A program made the position numbers and the translations under genes. DNA of 45,968 bases from JBLIRR01 sp049472395 (lineage in GTDB: Bacteria; SZUA-182; DTGQ01; JBLIRR01), in NCBI GenBank assembly GCA_049472395.1, contig JBLIRR010000048.1, forward strand, positions 1 through 45,968, written 5' to 3'. Under the pieces are notes generated by a model. That model saw nothing but the letters and a program-made list of their open reading frames with translations, ran no database searches and was not told where the DNA came from. Of this stretch, positions 1-8,362 are shown piece by piece (positions within the stretch are counted from its first letter, which is position 1; each line of letters opens with the position of its first letter).

Positions 1-327
1 CAGATTGCTTTTTTCCATCTCAATAATCCATCATCTTCAATGGTAGTTAAGGTTGATTTTGATCTTACCATTTCTCTCTTAGCACATAATCTTTATCGTA
101 TCTTAGCCAATAATCTCAATGGATTTGAACGATGTAATGTCCCAACAATCTATAGAAACTTCTTAGAAAACGGAGCATTAGTCAAAATTGTGAATAATGA
201 AGTGACAGTATCCCTCAAAAAGAAAACACATCTGCCTATATTATTTGAGCTACCTTGGCTAAATAAAGAAACTAAATTATCCTGGTGGGGAGTGAATATA
301 AAATTCCAGTCTTATACTACCTCTTAG
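1..327 (+). pseudogene. DDE transposase, C-terminal end (partial at window edge)
   Basis: The frame is open from base 1 and stops at 327, so only the last ~108 residues are seen. The segment SSMVVKVDFDLTISLLAHNL followed by a Trp-rich tail (LPWLNKETKLSWWG) resembles the C-terminus of IS4/IS1634-like DDE transposases, where a conserved Phe-His-Leu-Asn / Lys-Val-Asp-Phe-Asp block precedes the last helix. The catalytic residues would lie upstream of the window, so activity cannot be judged. An internal ATG at 40 is not a real start. The gene sits at the edge of a very AT-rich block, which fits an insertion-sequence scar. The family assignment rests on recall of the C-terminal pattern only. Confidence 0.55.
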
Positions 328-339
328 GTTACCTTAAAG

Positions 340-361
340 ATCTGAATGAAAATCAGTGATA
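340..361 (+). repeat. 22-nt direct repeat, copy 1
   Basis: The core TCTGAATGAAAATCA is followed by G-TGATA. It begins 12 bases after the transposase stop codon, where an insertion-sequence end would be expected. Copy 2 differs by one base (G to A). Confidence 0.6.
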
Positions 362-899
362 CTAAAGCGAACATTGTTCCCCGTACGTGGATCTGGAAAT
401 TTTTTTATTTGATTATATAAACAGTTCACCAATTCGTTAAATGTGAAGGGCTTAGATATATGTTGAGAACTTCCCACCTCTTTACCTTTTATTTATTTTC
501 AGTAACTTATGATGTTATATTATAGAAAGGTGAGTAAGGCCAGGCCTATATAGTATTTTTTTATAATTTTATTTGATTCTCAATCTACCTCTTCATCGCT
601 CCAGGAGAGTGAAAAAAATCTGCTCGAATCCATAATTGCTGTTATAAAACAGTTCACAGAGCACATAAATTGTATAGGCCCTCTTAGATATTTGCATAAA
701 ATACTTAATTTATAGGGAATTATTTTTTGTATTATAATTGGCATGAAATTTCAAACAAAATTTAATTCACTATTATTCAATCTTTATAGTACCCTTTTAT
801 ATTTAAAATTTAAGGATTAGCTCGCTGAATAAGGCTATTTATATTGTTTTACCTTGATTACTTGTTTTGGCTGATAAGAGCACAAAAGGTAGGGTTATT

Positions 900-921
900 A
901 TCTGAATGAAAATCAATGATA
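900..921 (+). repeat. 22-nt direct repeat, copy 2
   Basis: This copy matches copy 1 at 21 of 22 positions, 560 bases downstream and in the same orientation. The same orientation argues against the two copies being the paired inverted ends of one element. Confidence 0.6.
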
Positions 922-1146
922 AGTATTAGTTTTAATGGTCCCATCTGTGCTCTCTTTGATCAATTAGCCGATGATAATCTCCAATTGTGCATAGCGGAAA
1001 AGATATGGCACCATATCAAGGAACTGATAATGAGGTCAAGTAAGGAAATTTCTTATAAATTTGGTCCAGATATTTTCTTGCATTTCCTTGATTTAATTGA
1101 GGAGGCTTTTAGGGATCAGATAATTTTTTCATGTGTGGAACTTTAG
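916..1146 (+). CDS. Short hypothetical ORF (76 aa)
   Basis: This is an unrecognised 76-residue frame beginning inside the second copy of the 22-nt repeat. The product is mixed helical with no transmembrane segment, no Cys pair and no motif I recognise. No Shine-Dalgarno sequence precedes the ATG. Its start inside a repeat and its isolation in an AT-rich, gene-poor stretch make it equally likely to be a chance frame or a fragment of a decayed mobile-element gene. Confidence 0.2.
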   Translation: MISISFNGPICALFDQLADDNLQLCIAEKIWHHIKELIMRSSKEISYKFGPDIFLHFLDLIEEAFRDQIIFSCVEL

Positions 1147-1446
1147 TAATTAAATAAGCTTCAGGGATAAATCAGCCAATTTTATGCAGAAATATAAATT
1201 CTGTAAGGTATTGACTACTAATCATCATTTTTTTAATAATAACATTAAATATATTGGATGAAATAAGAGAGATTAAAAAAGCTGAAAGTATAAAAAAGAT
1301 CTTATAATAAATGATTTTATAAGAAAAAATATTTGCAAATGCCCGATTAATATAATAATACATTAACAATTTTTAGCCCTGTAAAAATTAATTATGACTA
1401 AATAATTACTATATCTTGTTTTTCGTAATAAAAGTTTTGTCTAAAT

Positions 1447-2028
1447 ATGGATATCTTGGAATTAATTAAAAATCGTCGAACTATTAGAAAATATAAGGAT
1501 AAACCAATTCCTAAAGAAATATTAGAAAAAATTATTGACGCAGGAAGATGGGGAGCATCGCCCCATAATTCTCAACCATGGTTTTTTATTGTTATTGAGG
1601 ATATTTCTTTAAGAAATGCATTGATATATAATATAAATAAAACATCCAGAAATTATCTTACTAGCACAAACATTTTATTTAAAAAATCTATTAGAATACT
1701 CGAAACCGCTCCTGTAATAATCTTAGTCTATAATAATCATTATTTATCAAAAAAAGTATTTGAATTAGAAGAATCTATTTCTTCTCTAGCATATATTTCA
1801 GAAATCGAAGGAATTTCTTCAACTATACAGAATATGCAACTAGTTGCATTTTCCTTAAATTTAGGTATGGCATGGTTAACTATGCCTTTAATATCAAAAG
1901 AACAAATCAATAATTTGATAGCAACAAAAGATGAGTTAGTAGCAATTTTAACACTTGGTTATCCGGCAGAAAAAGGACAACGATTAAAAAGAAAGCCTCT
2001 ATCAGAAACAGTAAGGTATATAAAATAA
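1447..2028 (+). CDS. Nitroreductase family protein
   Basis: This is a 193-residue FMN-dependent nitroreductase-fold protein. The N-terminal IKNRRTIRKY motif is the classic FMN-phosphate-binding start of the family, followed by the SPHNSQPW loop and the C-terminal LTLGYPAEKGQ motif with basic residues. Length is normal for a single-domain member. Such enzymes are cytoplasmic, use NAD(P)H, and reduce quinones, nitro compounds or enones; the substrate cannot be read here. It ends one base before the next gene's ATG, so it is almost certainly translated with the FAD oxidoreductase. Composition is about 27% GC in a hand-counted line, well below the genes from 4.1 kb onward, consistent with acquired DNA. 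No clear Shine-Dalgarno site is visible. Confidence 0.85.
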   Translation: MDILELIKNRRTIRKYKDKPIPKEILEKIIDAGRWGASPHNSQPWFFIVIEDISLRNALIYNINKTSRNYLTSTNILFKKSIRILETAPVIILVYNNHYLSKKVFELEESISSLAYISEIEGISSTIQNMQLVAFSLNLGMAWLTMPLISKEQINNLIATKDELVAILTLGYPAEKGQRLKRKPLSETVRYIK

Positions 2029-2029
2029 A

Positions 2030-3463
2030 ATGGATACTCAATATGATATAGTAATTATTGGGGCAGGGGTCGCAGGGCTTGTTTGTGGTTGTTATTTAGC
2101 TAAAGCAGGATTAAATGTTTTAATTGTGGAACAATCAAAAATAGCTGGTGGATATTGTACAACTTTTAAGCGAAAAGAATATAAATTTGATGTCGGTGTA
2201 CATTATGTGGGATCCTGTAGTAAAAATGGGGATGTAGGTAGAGTTATAACTGACTTAGGCTTGGATTTAGACTTTTTTAGTTTTGATCCTATTGATAAAA
2301 TTATTCTTCCTAATCATATAATTTATATTAGAAAGCATCCCACTGATACGATGGAAGAATTTAAAAAAATCTTTGCAAATGAAGCATCAAATATAAAGAG
2401 ATTTTTTGATTTTATACTAAAGAATAATATTTTATCTATTTATTCAAAAACTAAAAAATTAACATTTTCTGATTTGTTAAATGATTTTTTCTTTGATGAG
2501 AAAATAAAAGCAGCCTTAACAGTCCTTTTAGGTAATATAGCATTACCTTCTGATAAAGCATCTGCCTTAACAGCTGCCATTTTATTTAAGAAATATATTT
2601 TTGATGGGGGCTATTATCCTAGGGGAGGTGCACAATCTATTCCTGATTCTTTATCAAAAAGATTTAAAGATTATGGAGGGAAGTTATTACTTTCTACAAA
2701 AGTTCAAAAAATAATAACAATTAATAAAAGAGTTAAGGGAATTGTTCTGAATGGAGAAAAAATTTTCTCTGATTTTATAGTTGCTGCTGGGGATGCTACT
2801 AATGTTTTTAGGACCTTACTCAATATAGAATGTGACGAGTTGAGTAGAATAAAAAATTTGTTTCTATCTTCTTCTTGTTTTGCTGTATATTTAGGACTAA
2901 AACAAGAGCTATCTGAAATAATAGAGGATCATTGCTCCACTTGGTTTTTTTCAACATATGATATAAACAACTGCTATTCAAATCCTCTTAAAAATATTAT
3001 TAAAAATGGTGAAACACGTTATGTATTATGCACTTTTCCCTCATTACATGAGCCTGCTTTTGCACCACCCGGGAAATCTACAATGGGCATTTTTATTTGT
3101 GCTCCATATCAAAATGGTAAAAATTTTTGGGATAAATATACAGATTGGATTACAGAAATATTAATTAATAAAGCATCGAATGTGGTGCCAAATTTACATA
3201 GAATAATAGATATTAAAATAGCGGCAACGCCCGATACTTTTTATAAATTCACTTTAAATAGAGAAGGGGCTCAATACGGATGGGCGTCAATTCCCCAACA
3301 AATAGGTTGCAGTATATTTCCTCAAAAGACATCTATTAAAGGACTATTTGTCGCTGGTCATTGGTGTACGCATGGTGCAGGGCAGGGAGGGATTTCTGTC
3401 TCTATATACTCAGGAAAGCGAGCTGCACAAATAATTTTAAATAGAAAAAGGTTATTTGAATAA
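2030..3463 (+). CDS. FAD-dependent oxidoreductase, phytoene desaturase / CrtISO / retinol-saturase-like
   Basis: This 477-residue flavoprotein begins with a Rossmann dinucleotide motif (GAGVAG, residues 11-16), an acidic strand end (VEQS), and the GGYCTTFKRKEYKFDVGVHY block typical of carotenoid isomerase and retinol saturase relatives. The C-terminal motif GLFVAGHWCTHGAGQGGISV is the second FAD-contact region. These enzymes carry out redox or isomerisation steps on polyene or isoprenoid substrates; the actual substrate is unknown. It follows the nitroreductase with a one-base gap, suggesting a two-enzyme redox unit. The hybrid kinase begins 28 bases downstream and may be co-transcribed. The gene shares the AT-rich composition of its left neighbours. 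Confidence 0.82.
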   Translation: MDTQYDIVIIGAGVAGLVCGCYLAKAGLNVLIVEQSKIAGGYCTTFKRKEYKFDVGVHYVGSCSKNGDVGRVITDLGLDLDFFSFDPIDKIILPNHIIYIRKHPTDTMEEFKKIFANEASNIKRFFDFILKNNILSIYSKTKKLTFSDLLNDFFFDEKIKAALTVLLGNIALPSDKASALTAAILFKKYIFDGGYYPRGGAQSIPDSLSKRFKDYGGKLLLSTKVQKIITINKRVKGIVLNGEKIFSDFIVAAGDATNVFRTLLNIECDELSRIKNLFLSSSCFAVYLGLKQELSEIIEDHCSTWFFSTYDINNCYSNPLKNIIKNGETRYVLCTFPSLHEPAFAPPGKSTMGIFICAPYQNGKNFWDKYTDWITEILINKASNVVPNLHRIIDIKIAATPDTFYKFTLNREGAQYGWASIPQQIGCSIFPQKTSIKGLFVAGHWCTHGAGQGGISVSIYSGKRAAQIILNRKRLFE

Positions 3464-3491
3464 AAATTTATCGGATCATAATGATTAAAAA

Positions 3492-6400
3492 ATGAATCTC
3501 TTTACAATTTCCTCTATATTAGTAGCTGTAACTAATTCGTTTATTGCATTCCTTCTTTTTTTAAAAGGTAGAAAAGATAAAACTACTACAATATGGATGT
3601 TTTTAACTATATGTGTAGCAATATGGGGTATAGGAGGATATCAAATATCAATAACAAAAAATTATAATAAAGCAATATTTTGGTGGCAATTTGCTTATTC
3701 GGGAGTAATTTTTACAAATGTATTTTATGCCCACTTTATTTTCAAATTCTTAGATTTAAATAAAAAAAAGACCCTTATTTTTATCTATTTATTAACTTTT
3801 ATTCTTTTATTTTTTAATTGGTATGATAAATCAAAATTATTTTTAGGTAGTTTAAAATTAATATATAATCAATTTTATTCTGTCGAAAATAAGAGTTTAT
3901 TATGGTTAACATATTACATAGTTTCTTGTTGGATAGTACTAGGATACTCATTTTTATTTTTATTAAAAGCTTATAAGAATTCTACAGGTAAATTCCGTAA
4001 TCAACTGAAGTATTTTATATTAGGATCCATCATTGGGTGGTTAGGAGCACATGGTTGTTTTTATTTTCTTTTACGCCCTAGTGTTTACTCCTATTTCAAC
4101 TTTCTTATTGGCTTATATCCTTCTATTTGGACATACGCTATCTTTAAACATCAACTCATGGATATCGAAGTGGTCATCACCCGTGCTGCTGTCTTCGCCC
4201 TTGTCTACGGCATCACCTTCGGCCTCCCCTTTGTGGTCTTCTACTTTTTTTCACAGCAAGTCCATTCCATATCCCAAAGCTACCCCTGGATGATTCCCAT
4301 AGGGCTTTCAGGTTATGCGGCGCTCTCTACCATAACGCCATTTATCTATATTCGATTGGAGAGGAAGGTCTATTATGCCTTTTTTGGTGATTTTTCAAGC
4401 CAATTGCAGGTGCTGCGGCAAACGGGAAGAGAGATCATTGAAAAGGGTTTTGAGAATGCAAAGGAAATGGCGCGGCTTATACCCGAGCATATCATGGACT
4501 TCTATGACAGAGCAATGGGGCAAAGGGTAAAACATGCCTGCTATCTTCTTCAAAGGGATGGGGATTTTGTCCTGCACCGGGGGCATGCAAGATGTGACAA
4601 GCATAAGGAAGGGATGGTGATAAAACAAGAAGCGCGCATCGTGCAATGGTTTACCGATACGCGGTATCAGTTGATGCAAGGGGGGATTATCAAAAAGAAA
4701 GAAAAAAATAGCGCTGTGTTAGATCAAGAACGACTTGACGCTTGGATACAAGCTATCTCTCATAAAGAAAAATTTAAGGACTTAGAAGAGCAGCTTATGC
4801 ATCTTAAGGAAGATATGAAGAGTCTCGATGTTATTGTATGCGTACCGAGCTATTATAAGGACGAGCTGATGGGTATTTTGGCCCTTGGGGAGAAAAAGGG
4901 GGGGAGCTACCGTCCTGAAGAGATTGATGCCTTCCAGACACTCTCTGAAAACGCGGCCATGGTCTTTAAGGGCGCCCAATTAACCGCATCGGTGGTTGAG
5001 GCGGAAAATATTAAGCATCTTGAAAAGGCAAAATCAGAGTTTTTTGCCAATGTCAGTCATGAGCTTCGCACCCCTCTTACCAATATAATCCTGCCTATAC
5101 AAAAAATACTTGATGAGAGGGGCACTCTCCTTGCCCCTGATAATGTTGAAGAGAAAAAGATAATGCTTAAAAACGCCTTTCAGTTGCTCAAGCGCATCAA
5201 CGAAATATTGGATATCTCCAAGCTTGAGTCGGGCAAGATGGGCATACAAGTGAGACTGCGGGATATGAACAGCATTCTGGCGGATATTGTCTCACGATCA
5301 TCATCTGCAGCGAAGGGCATGGGGATTGACCTGGTGTTTACCCAGGATGATGCCTTATCAAGGGTCTATGTGGATGGGGAAAAAATAGAAAAGGTCTTCG
5401 CAAATCTCATGAGTAACGCCCTTAAATTTACCCAGCATGATGGAAGGGTTGAGGTAATAACAAAAGAGGCGCAGGACCATATTGAGATCAGTGTCAGGGA
5501 TACCGGCATTGGCATTGCGGAGGAGGATCTGCCCTATATCTTTGACCGGTTCCATCAGGTTGATGGCTCAAGCTCACGGAGGTTTGCAGGGACCGGCATC
5601 GGACTTTCCCTGGTGAAAGAATTTCTCAAATTACATCATGGTTCAATTGAGGTTGAAAGTGAATTGGGCAAAGGCACAACCTTTATTGCTAAACTTTTAA
5701 AGGGAAAGGAGCATTTTCAACCTGATGAGATTGATGAGACACCGGAGGCTATACCAGGTGAAGGATTTATTGAAAGGAGGAAGGGGGAGGATCGGCGCAG
5801 GACAGAGAGACGAGAAGAAGACAGACGAAGGACGGGATTTGGGGGGAGAAATGCCATTAATCTTGCCCCGCTTCAATTCGATGATCTGATGGAGGGACGG
5901 GATTATTCTGAAATAGCTGGTAAGAGCGGGGAAATCCCGGTGGATGAGACGAAAAAAAGTGTGCTGGTGGTTGATGATAACAGGGACCTTGCTAATAATA
6001 TCGCCTATTGCCTGAGGCAGGAGTACAATTTATTTGTTGAGTATAACGGCAAACGGGCGCTTCAGAGAGCCCATACCGCCCCTGTTGATATTATCATCTC
6101 TGATGTGATGATGCCTGAGATGGACGGAATTGAGCTGTGTGAGAAACTCAAGGAGGATGAGAGTACCCGGTACATCCCTTTTATATTATTAACCGCCAAG
6201 GCCTCTGTTGAGGAAAAGATAGACGGGCTTGAGCACGGCGCGGATGAATATCTTGCCAAACCATTTAATGTGATGGAATTAAGGGCAGTCGTGAAGTCTC
6301 TCTTAACCCAGCGCGAGCTTCAGGCACGACTTAACAGAAGTAACCAGGAACTTAAAAAGGCATTGGAGGAGCTTAAGGAGAAAGAGGCAGAGGTGATTCA

Positions 6401-7175
6401 TGTTGAAAAGATGCGTTCTTTGGGAGAGATGCTGGCGGGTTTTGCCCATGAGGTAAATAATCCCATCAACTACGCGAAAAATTGCATGTATGCCCTCCGA
6501 AAGAACCTTATAAAAGTGATTGAAATTTATAATCAATTTATTCTGTTGTGCGAAGAGCGCCGCGTTCTTATGGACCAAAACCAGCTGCACATCAACGAAG
6601 CGAGGGAAAAATCTGGCAAGGTGACCGAATTGATTGATTTTGTTGAAGAGGGGATAAATAGGACCGTTGATTTGGTAGGCACTCTCAATAATTTTTCTAA
6701 AAAAGATGTACATTCGTTTCAAGTTGTTGATATTCATGAGGGGATCAATTCTACACTCCTGTTGCTGCACAATATGCTGAAACATTCAGTGACCCTGCAT
6801 AAAGAGTATGAACTTGAGGAGCTTGTAGAATGCATACCCGGCCAGATAAATCAGGTCATACTCAACATCATCCGAAATGCTGCCCAGTCTATTGGAGATA
6901 AAGGCGATATTTGGATAAAAACCTATGCTGACGGGCATAGCAATGCATTTATCTCTGTCAGGGATAATGGGGAAGGAATACCCGATGAAAATTTGAAAAA
7001 GATATTCGATCCCTTCTATACTACGAAGGACTCGCAGACAGGGACTGGTTTGGGATTGAGTATCTGCTATAAAATCATCAAAGATCATCAGGGGGATATC
7101 ATCGTCAATAATGCACTGAGCGAAGGAGTGGAATTTATTATCAGGATGCCCCTACGGCAGGTGAAAACAACTTAA
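3492..7175 (+). CDS. Giant hybrid sensor kinase (7TM-GAF-HisKA-HATPase-REC-HisKA-HATPase)
   Basis: This 1227-residue membrane kinase has seven or more hydrophobic segments (about 1-300) of the N-terminal 7TM histidine-kinase type. A GAF-like region (about 400-500) comes next, then a first kinase core with phospho-acceptor His523 in SHELRTPLTN, N box NLMSNALKF, and G boxes DTGIGI and GTGIGLS. A receiver domain follows with Asp871 in SDVMMPEMDG. Last is a second kinase core with His986 in FAHEVNNP and G boxes DNGEGI and GTGLGLS. An Arg/Glu-rich linker (about residues 763-785) separates core one from the receiver. A close paralogue lies at 10889-14389. Composition changes abruptly near 4140 (residue ~216), between the poorly conserved sensor and the conserved HQLMDIEV motif, so the gene looks chimeric. 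The ligand is unknown. Confidence 0.9.
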   Translation: MNLFTISSILVAVTNSFIAFLLFLKGRKDKTTTIWMFLTICVAIWGIGGYQISITKNYNKAIFWWQFAYSGVIFTNVFYAHFIFKFLDLNKKKTLIFIYLLTFILLFFNWYDKSKLFLGSLKLIYNQFYSVENKSLLWLTYYIVSCWIVLGYSFLFLLKAYKNSTGKFRNQLKYFILGSIIGWLGAHGCFYFLLRPSVYSYFNFLIGLYPSIWTYAIFKHQLMDIEVVITRAAVFALVYGITFGLPFVVFYFFSQQVHSISQSYPWMIPIGLSGYAALSTITPFIYIRLERKVYYAFFGDFSSQLQVLRQTGREIIEKGFENAKEMARLIPEHIMDFYDRAMGQRVKHACYLLQRDGDFVLHRGHARCDKHKEGMVIKQEARIVQWFTDTRYQLMQGGIIKKKEKNSAVLDQERLDAWIQAISHKEKFKDLEEQLMHLKEDMKSLDVIVCVPSYYKDELMGILALGEKKGGSYRPEEIDAFQTLSENAAMVFKGAQLTASVVEAENIKHLEKAKSEFFANVSHELRTPLTNIILPIQKILDERGTLLAPDNVEEKKIMLKNAFQLLKRINEILDISKLESGKMGIQVRLRDMNSILADIVSRSSSAAKGMGIDLVFTQDDALSRVYVDGEKIEKVFANLMSNALKFTQHDGRVEVITKEAQDHIEISVRDTGIGIAEEDLPYIFDRFHQVDGSSSRRFAGTGIGLSLVKEFLKLHHGSIEVESELGKGTTFIAKLLKGKEHFQPDEIDETPEAIPGEGFIERRKGEDRRRTERREEDRRRTGFGGRNAINLAPLQFDDLMEGRDYSEIAGKSGEIPVDETKKSVLVVDDNRDLANNIAYCLRQEYNLFVEYNGKRALQRAHTAPVDIIISDVMMPEMDGIELCEKLKEDESTRYIPFILLTAKASVEEKIDGLEHGADEYLAKPFNVMELRAVVKSLLTQRELQARLNRSNQELKKALEELKEKEAEVIHVEKMRSLGEMLAGFAHEVNNPINYAKNCMYALRKNLIKVIEIYNQFILLCEERRVLMDQNQLHINEAREKSGKVTELIDFVEEGINRTVDLVGTLNNFSKKDVHSFQVVDIHEGINSTLLLLHNMLKHSVTLHKEYELEELVECIPGQINQVILNIIRNAAQSIGDKGDIWIKTYADGHSNAFISVRDNGEGIPDENLKKIFDPFYTTKDSQTGTGLGLSICYKIIKDHQGDIIVNNALSEGVEFIIRMPLRQVKTT

Positions 7176-7192
7176 AAGGAAAATACCTATGC

Positions 7193-7223
7193 TCATCCGT
7201 GCATTTATCATCCGTGCATTTTA
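7193..7223. repeat. Tandem 15/16-bp duplication over a stop codon
   Basis: TCATCCGTGCATTTA (7193-7207) is followed directly by TCATCCGTGCATTTTA (7208-7223). On the minus strand the second unit encodes the last residues of the RuBisCO-like protein (Lys-Met-His-Gly-stop), and the first unit repeats Met-His-Gly-stop beyond it. It fills the 32-bp gap between two convergent genes. Confidence 0.8.
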
Positions 7224-8362
7224 TCATCAGAAAGCAACGCTCTCGCCTTACTACAATTTTCAATAAAGTCAGGGCCGTGTGTGTATAACCCGCCACTTAA
7301 TAGAAATATGGTATCTTTGCCATAAAAAGTCAGTAAGTCGGGCAGGCGATCAAGACTCATGCCCCCTGCCGGGCAGGGGAAAATCGGCTTGATGTGGCCC
7401 ATATCCGATGCTGCTCCTGCGATGACCATTTCACATTCCTTCCGCGTGAAGGAAAAGCGTCCGCCACTATGGGGGAATATGGCTGCATCCGCCCCGGCAA
7501 GGCGGTTGAGCTGACCGAACAACACAGAAGGGGACAGTCCGGTATCTGGATTAATCACATAGGAGCCCTGAAATGCAGGATGACTAAAAAGGGGAAGGGC
7601 GATCGTATCATCATTTGAAATATGGCGAATGGCATCTAATCCGGCGATGCCGGGAATAATCAGAAGCCCGCGAGCCCCCTCCTTCTTTGCAAATCGTGCC
7701 CGCTTTATCATCACGGGAAAGGAGGCGGTAATGTGCGCAACATAGATACTCCCGCCGCCGGTTTCCTGATTGGCCCTTGCAACAGCTTCAGCGCATAATG
7801 CCACGCGCTCCTCAAAAGGCGCATAGCATTGATCCGTTAACCCATGGTCATCCTTGATGATATCGATACCACCCAGTGCGCACTGATATGCTCGATCGGC
7901 AAGCTCTCGTGCCGAAAGACCCATGGGTTTTAATGCCGTGCACAGGAGAGGCCGTTGCGGCGCTTTTAAGAATGCACGCAGGCCCTCTACACCAAAGCGA
8001 GGGCCTTTAAATTCTTTAAGGAGCGCGGGGGGAAGGTCAATATTGCACACACGGATGCCCTTTTGAAGACTTATGTTGCCAAAGACTACATTCAATAAGG
8101 TGGTAAATTCACCGGCTACCGTGTCCTGGGCATAGCTTATTCCCGCGCACAATGCGCCTTCCTCTAAAGGCCTTACAAATTCGATCCGTCCTACCACATG
8201 ATCGCGTATACGGCCCGGCGATATCAGCTTCTCAGGAAACTCAACGGTTTGCTCAACACAAATATCTCGTGCGCGGGCCCATGCCTCTTTTTCATTCCCG
8301 CTCAGGCGATAGGTTACAAGAAAACGGTCATCCGGGATAGGATTATTATCATATCCGGACAT
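7208..8362 (-). CDS. RuBisCO-like protein (form IV)
   Basis: This 384-residue protein has the RuBisCO large-subunit fold, shorter than true RuBisCO (~470). The segment GGIDIIKDDHGLTDQ (residues 164-178) matches the metal-site loop. Lys170 corresponds to the carbamylated lysine and Asp172 to one metal ligand, but the adjacent Glu ligand is His173. TALKPMGLS keeps one active-site Lys (145). The SHPAFQGS and SGGLYTHG loops keep substrate-phosphate contacts. The mobile loop-6 lysine is absent (PHSGGRFS), so it should not fix CO2. Relatives act as enolases, isomerases or decarboxylases on sugar-phosphate-like substrates. Its ATG overlaps the tktB stop (TAATG), and it is the last gene of a three-gene operon. 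The KDDHG variant resembles the apiose-pathway RLPs (OiaX/OiaT type), but I cannot assign the reaction. Confidence 0.88.
   Translation of the reverse strand: MSGYDNNPIPDDRFLVTYRLSGNEKEAWARARDICVEQTVEFPEKLISPGRIRDHVVGRIEFVRPLEEGALCAGISYAQDTVAGEFTTLLNVVFGNISLQKGIRVCNIDLPPALLKEFKGPRFGVEGLRAFLKAPQRPLLCTALKPMGLSARELADRAYQCALGGIDIIKDDHGLTDQCYAPFEERVALCAEAVARANQETGGGSIYVAHITASFPVMIKRARFAKKEGARGLLIIPGIAGLDAIRHISNDDTIALPLFSHPAFQGSYVINPDTGLSPSVLFGQLNRLAGADAAIFPHSGGRFSFTRKECEMVIAGAASDMGHIKPIFPCPAGGMSLDRLPDLLTFYGKDTIFLLSGGLYTHGPDFIENCSKARALLSDDKMHG

Larger units (their letters stand above)
328..1446. other. AT-rich, nearly gene-free stretch with diverged repeats
   Basis: About 1.1 kb follows the transposase tail. 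It contains one short open frame (916-1146), a near-identical 22-nt direct repeat (340-361 and 900-921), and two loosely similar segments that both begin AACAGTTCAC (about 420-470 and 650-705). I see no RNA gene, no convincing promoter and no protein family. It looks like decayed mobile-element DNA. Confidence 0.5.

Noticed and set aside
1172..1369. 65-residue minus-strand frame, very hydrophobic
   Set aside because: It is AT-rich low-complexity sequence (Ile/Phe/Tyr/Lys) with no ribosome site or family; best explained as chance in an AT-rich gap.
4051..4293. Alternative plus-strand frame inside the first hybrid kinase
   Set aside because: It lies across the composition switch and overlaps a well-supported kinase frame with no independent start signal.
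7208..8362. True carbon-fixing RuBisCO large subunit
   Set aside because: The protein is too short, the Glu metal ligand is His173 and the loop-6 lysine is missing, so it belongs with RuBisCO-like proteins.
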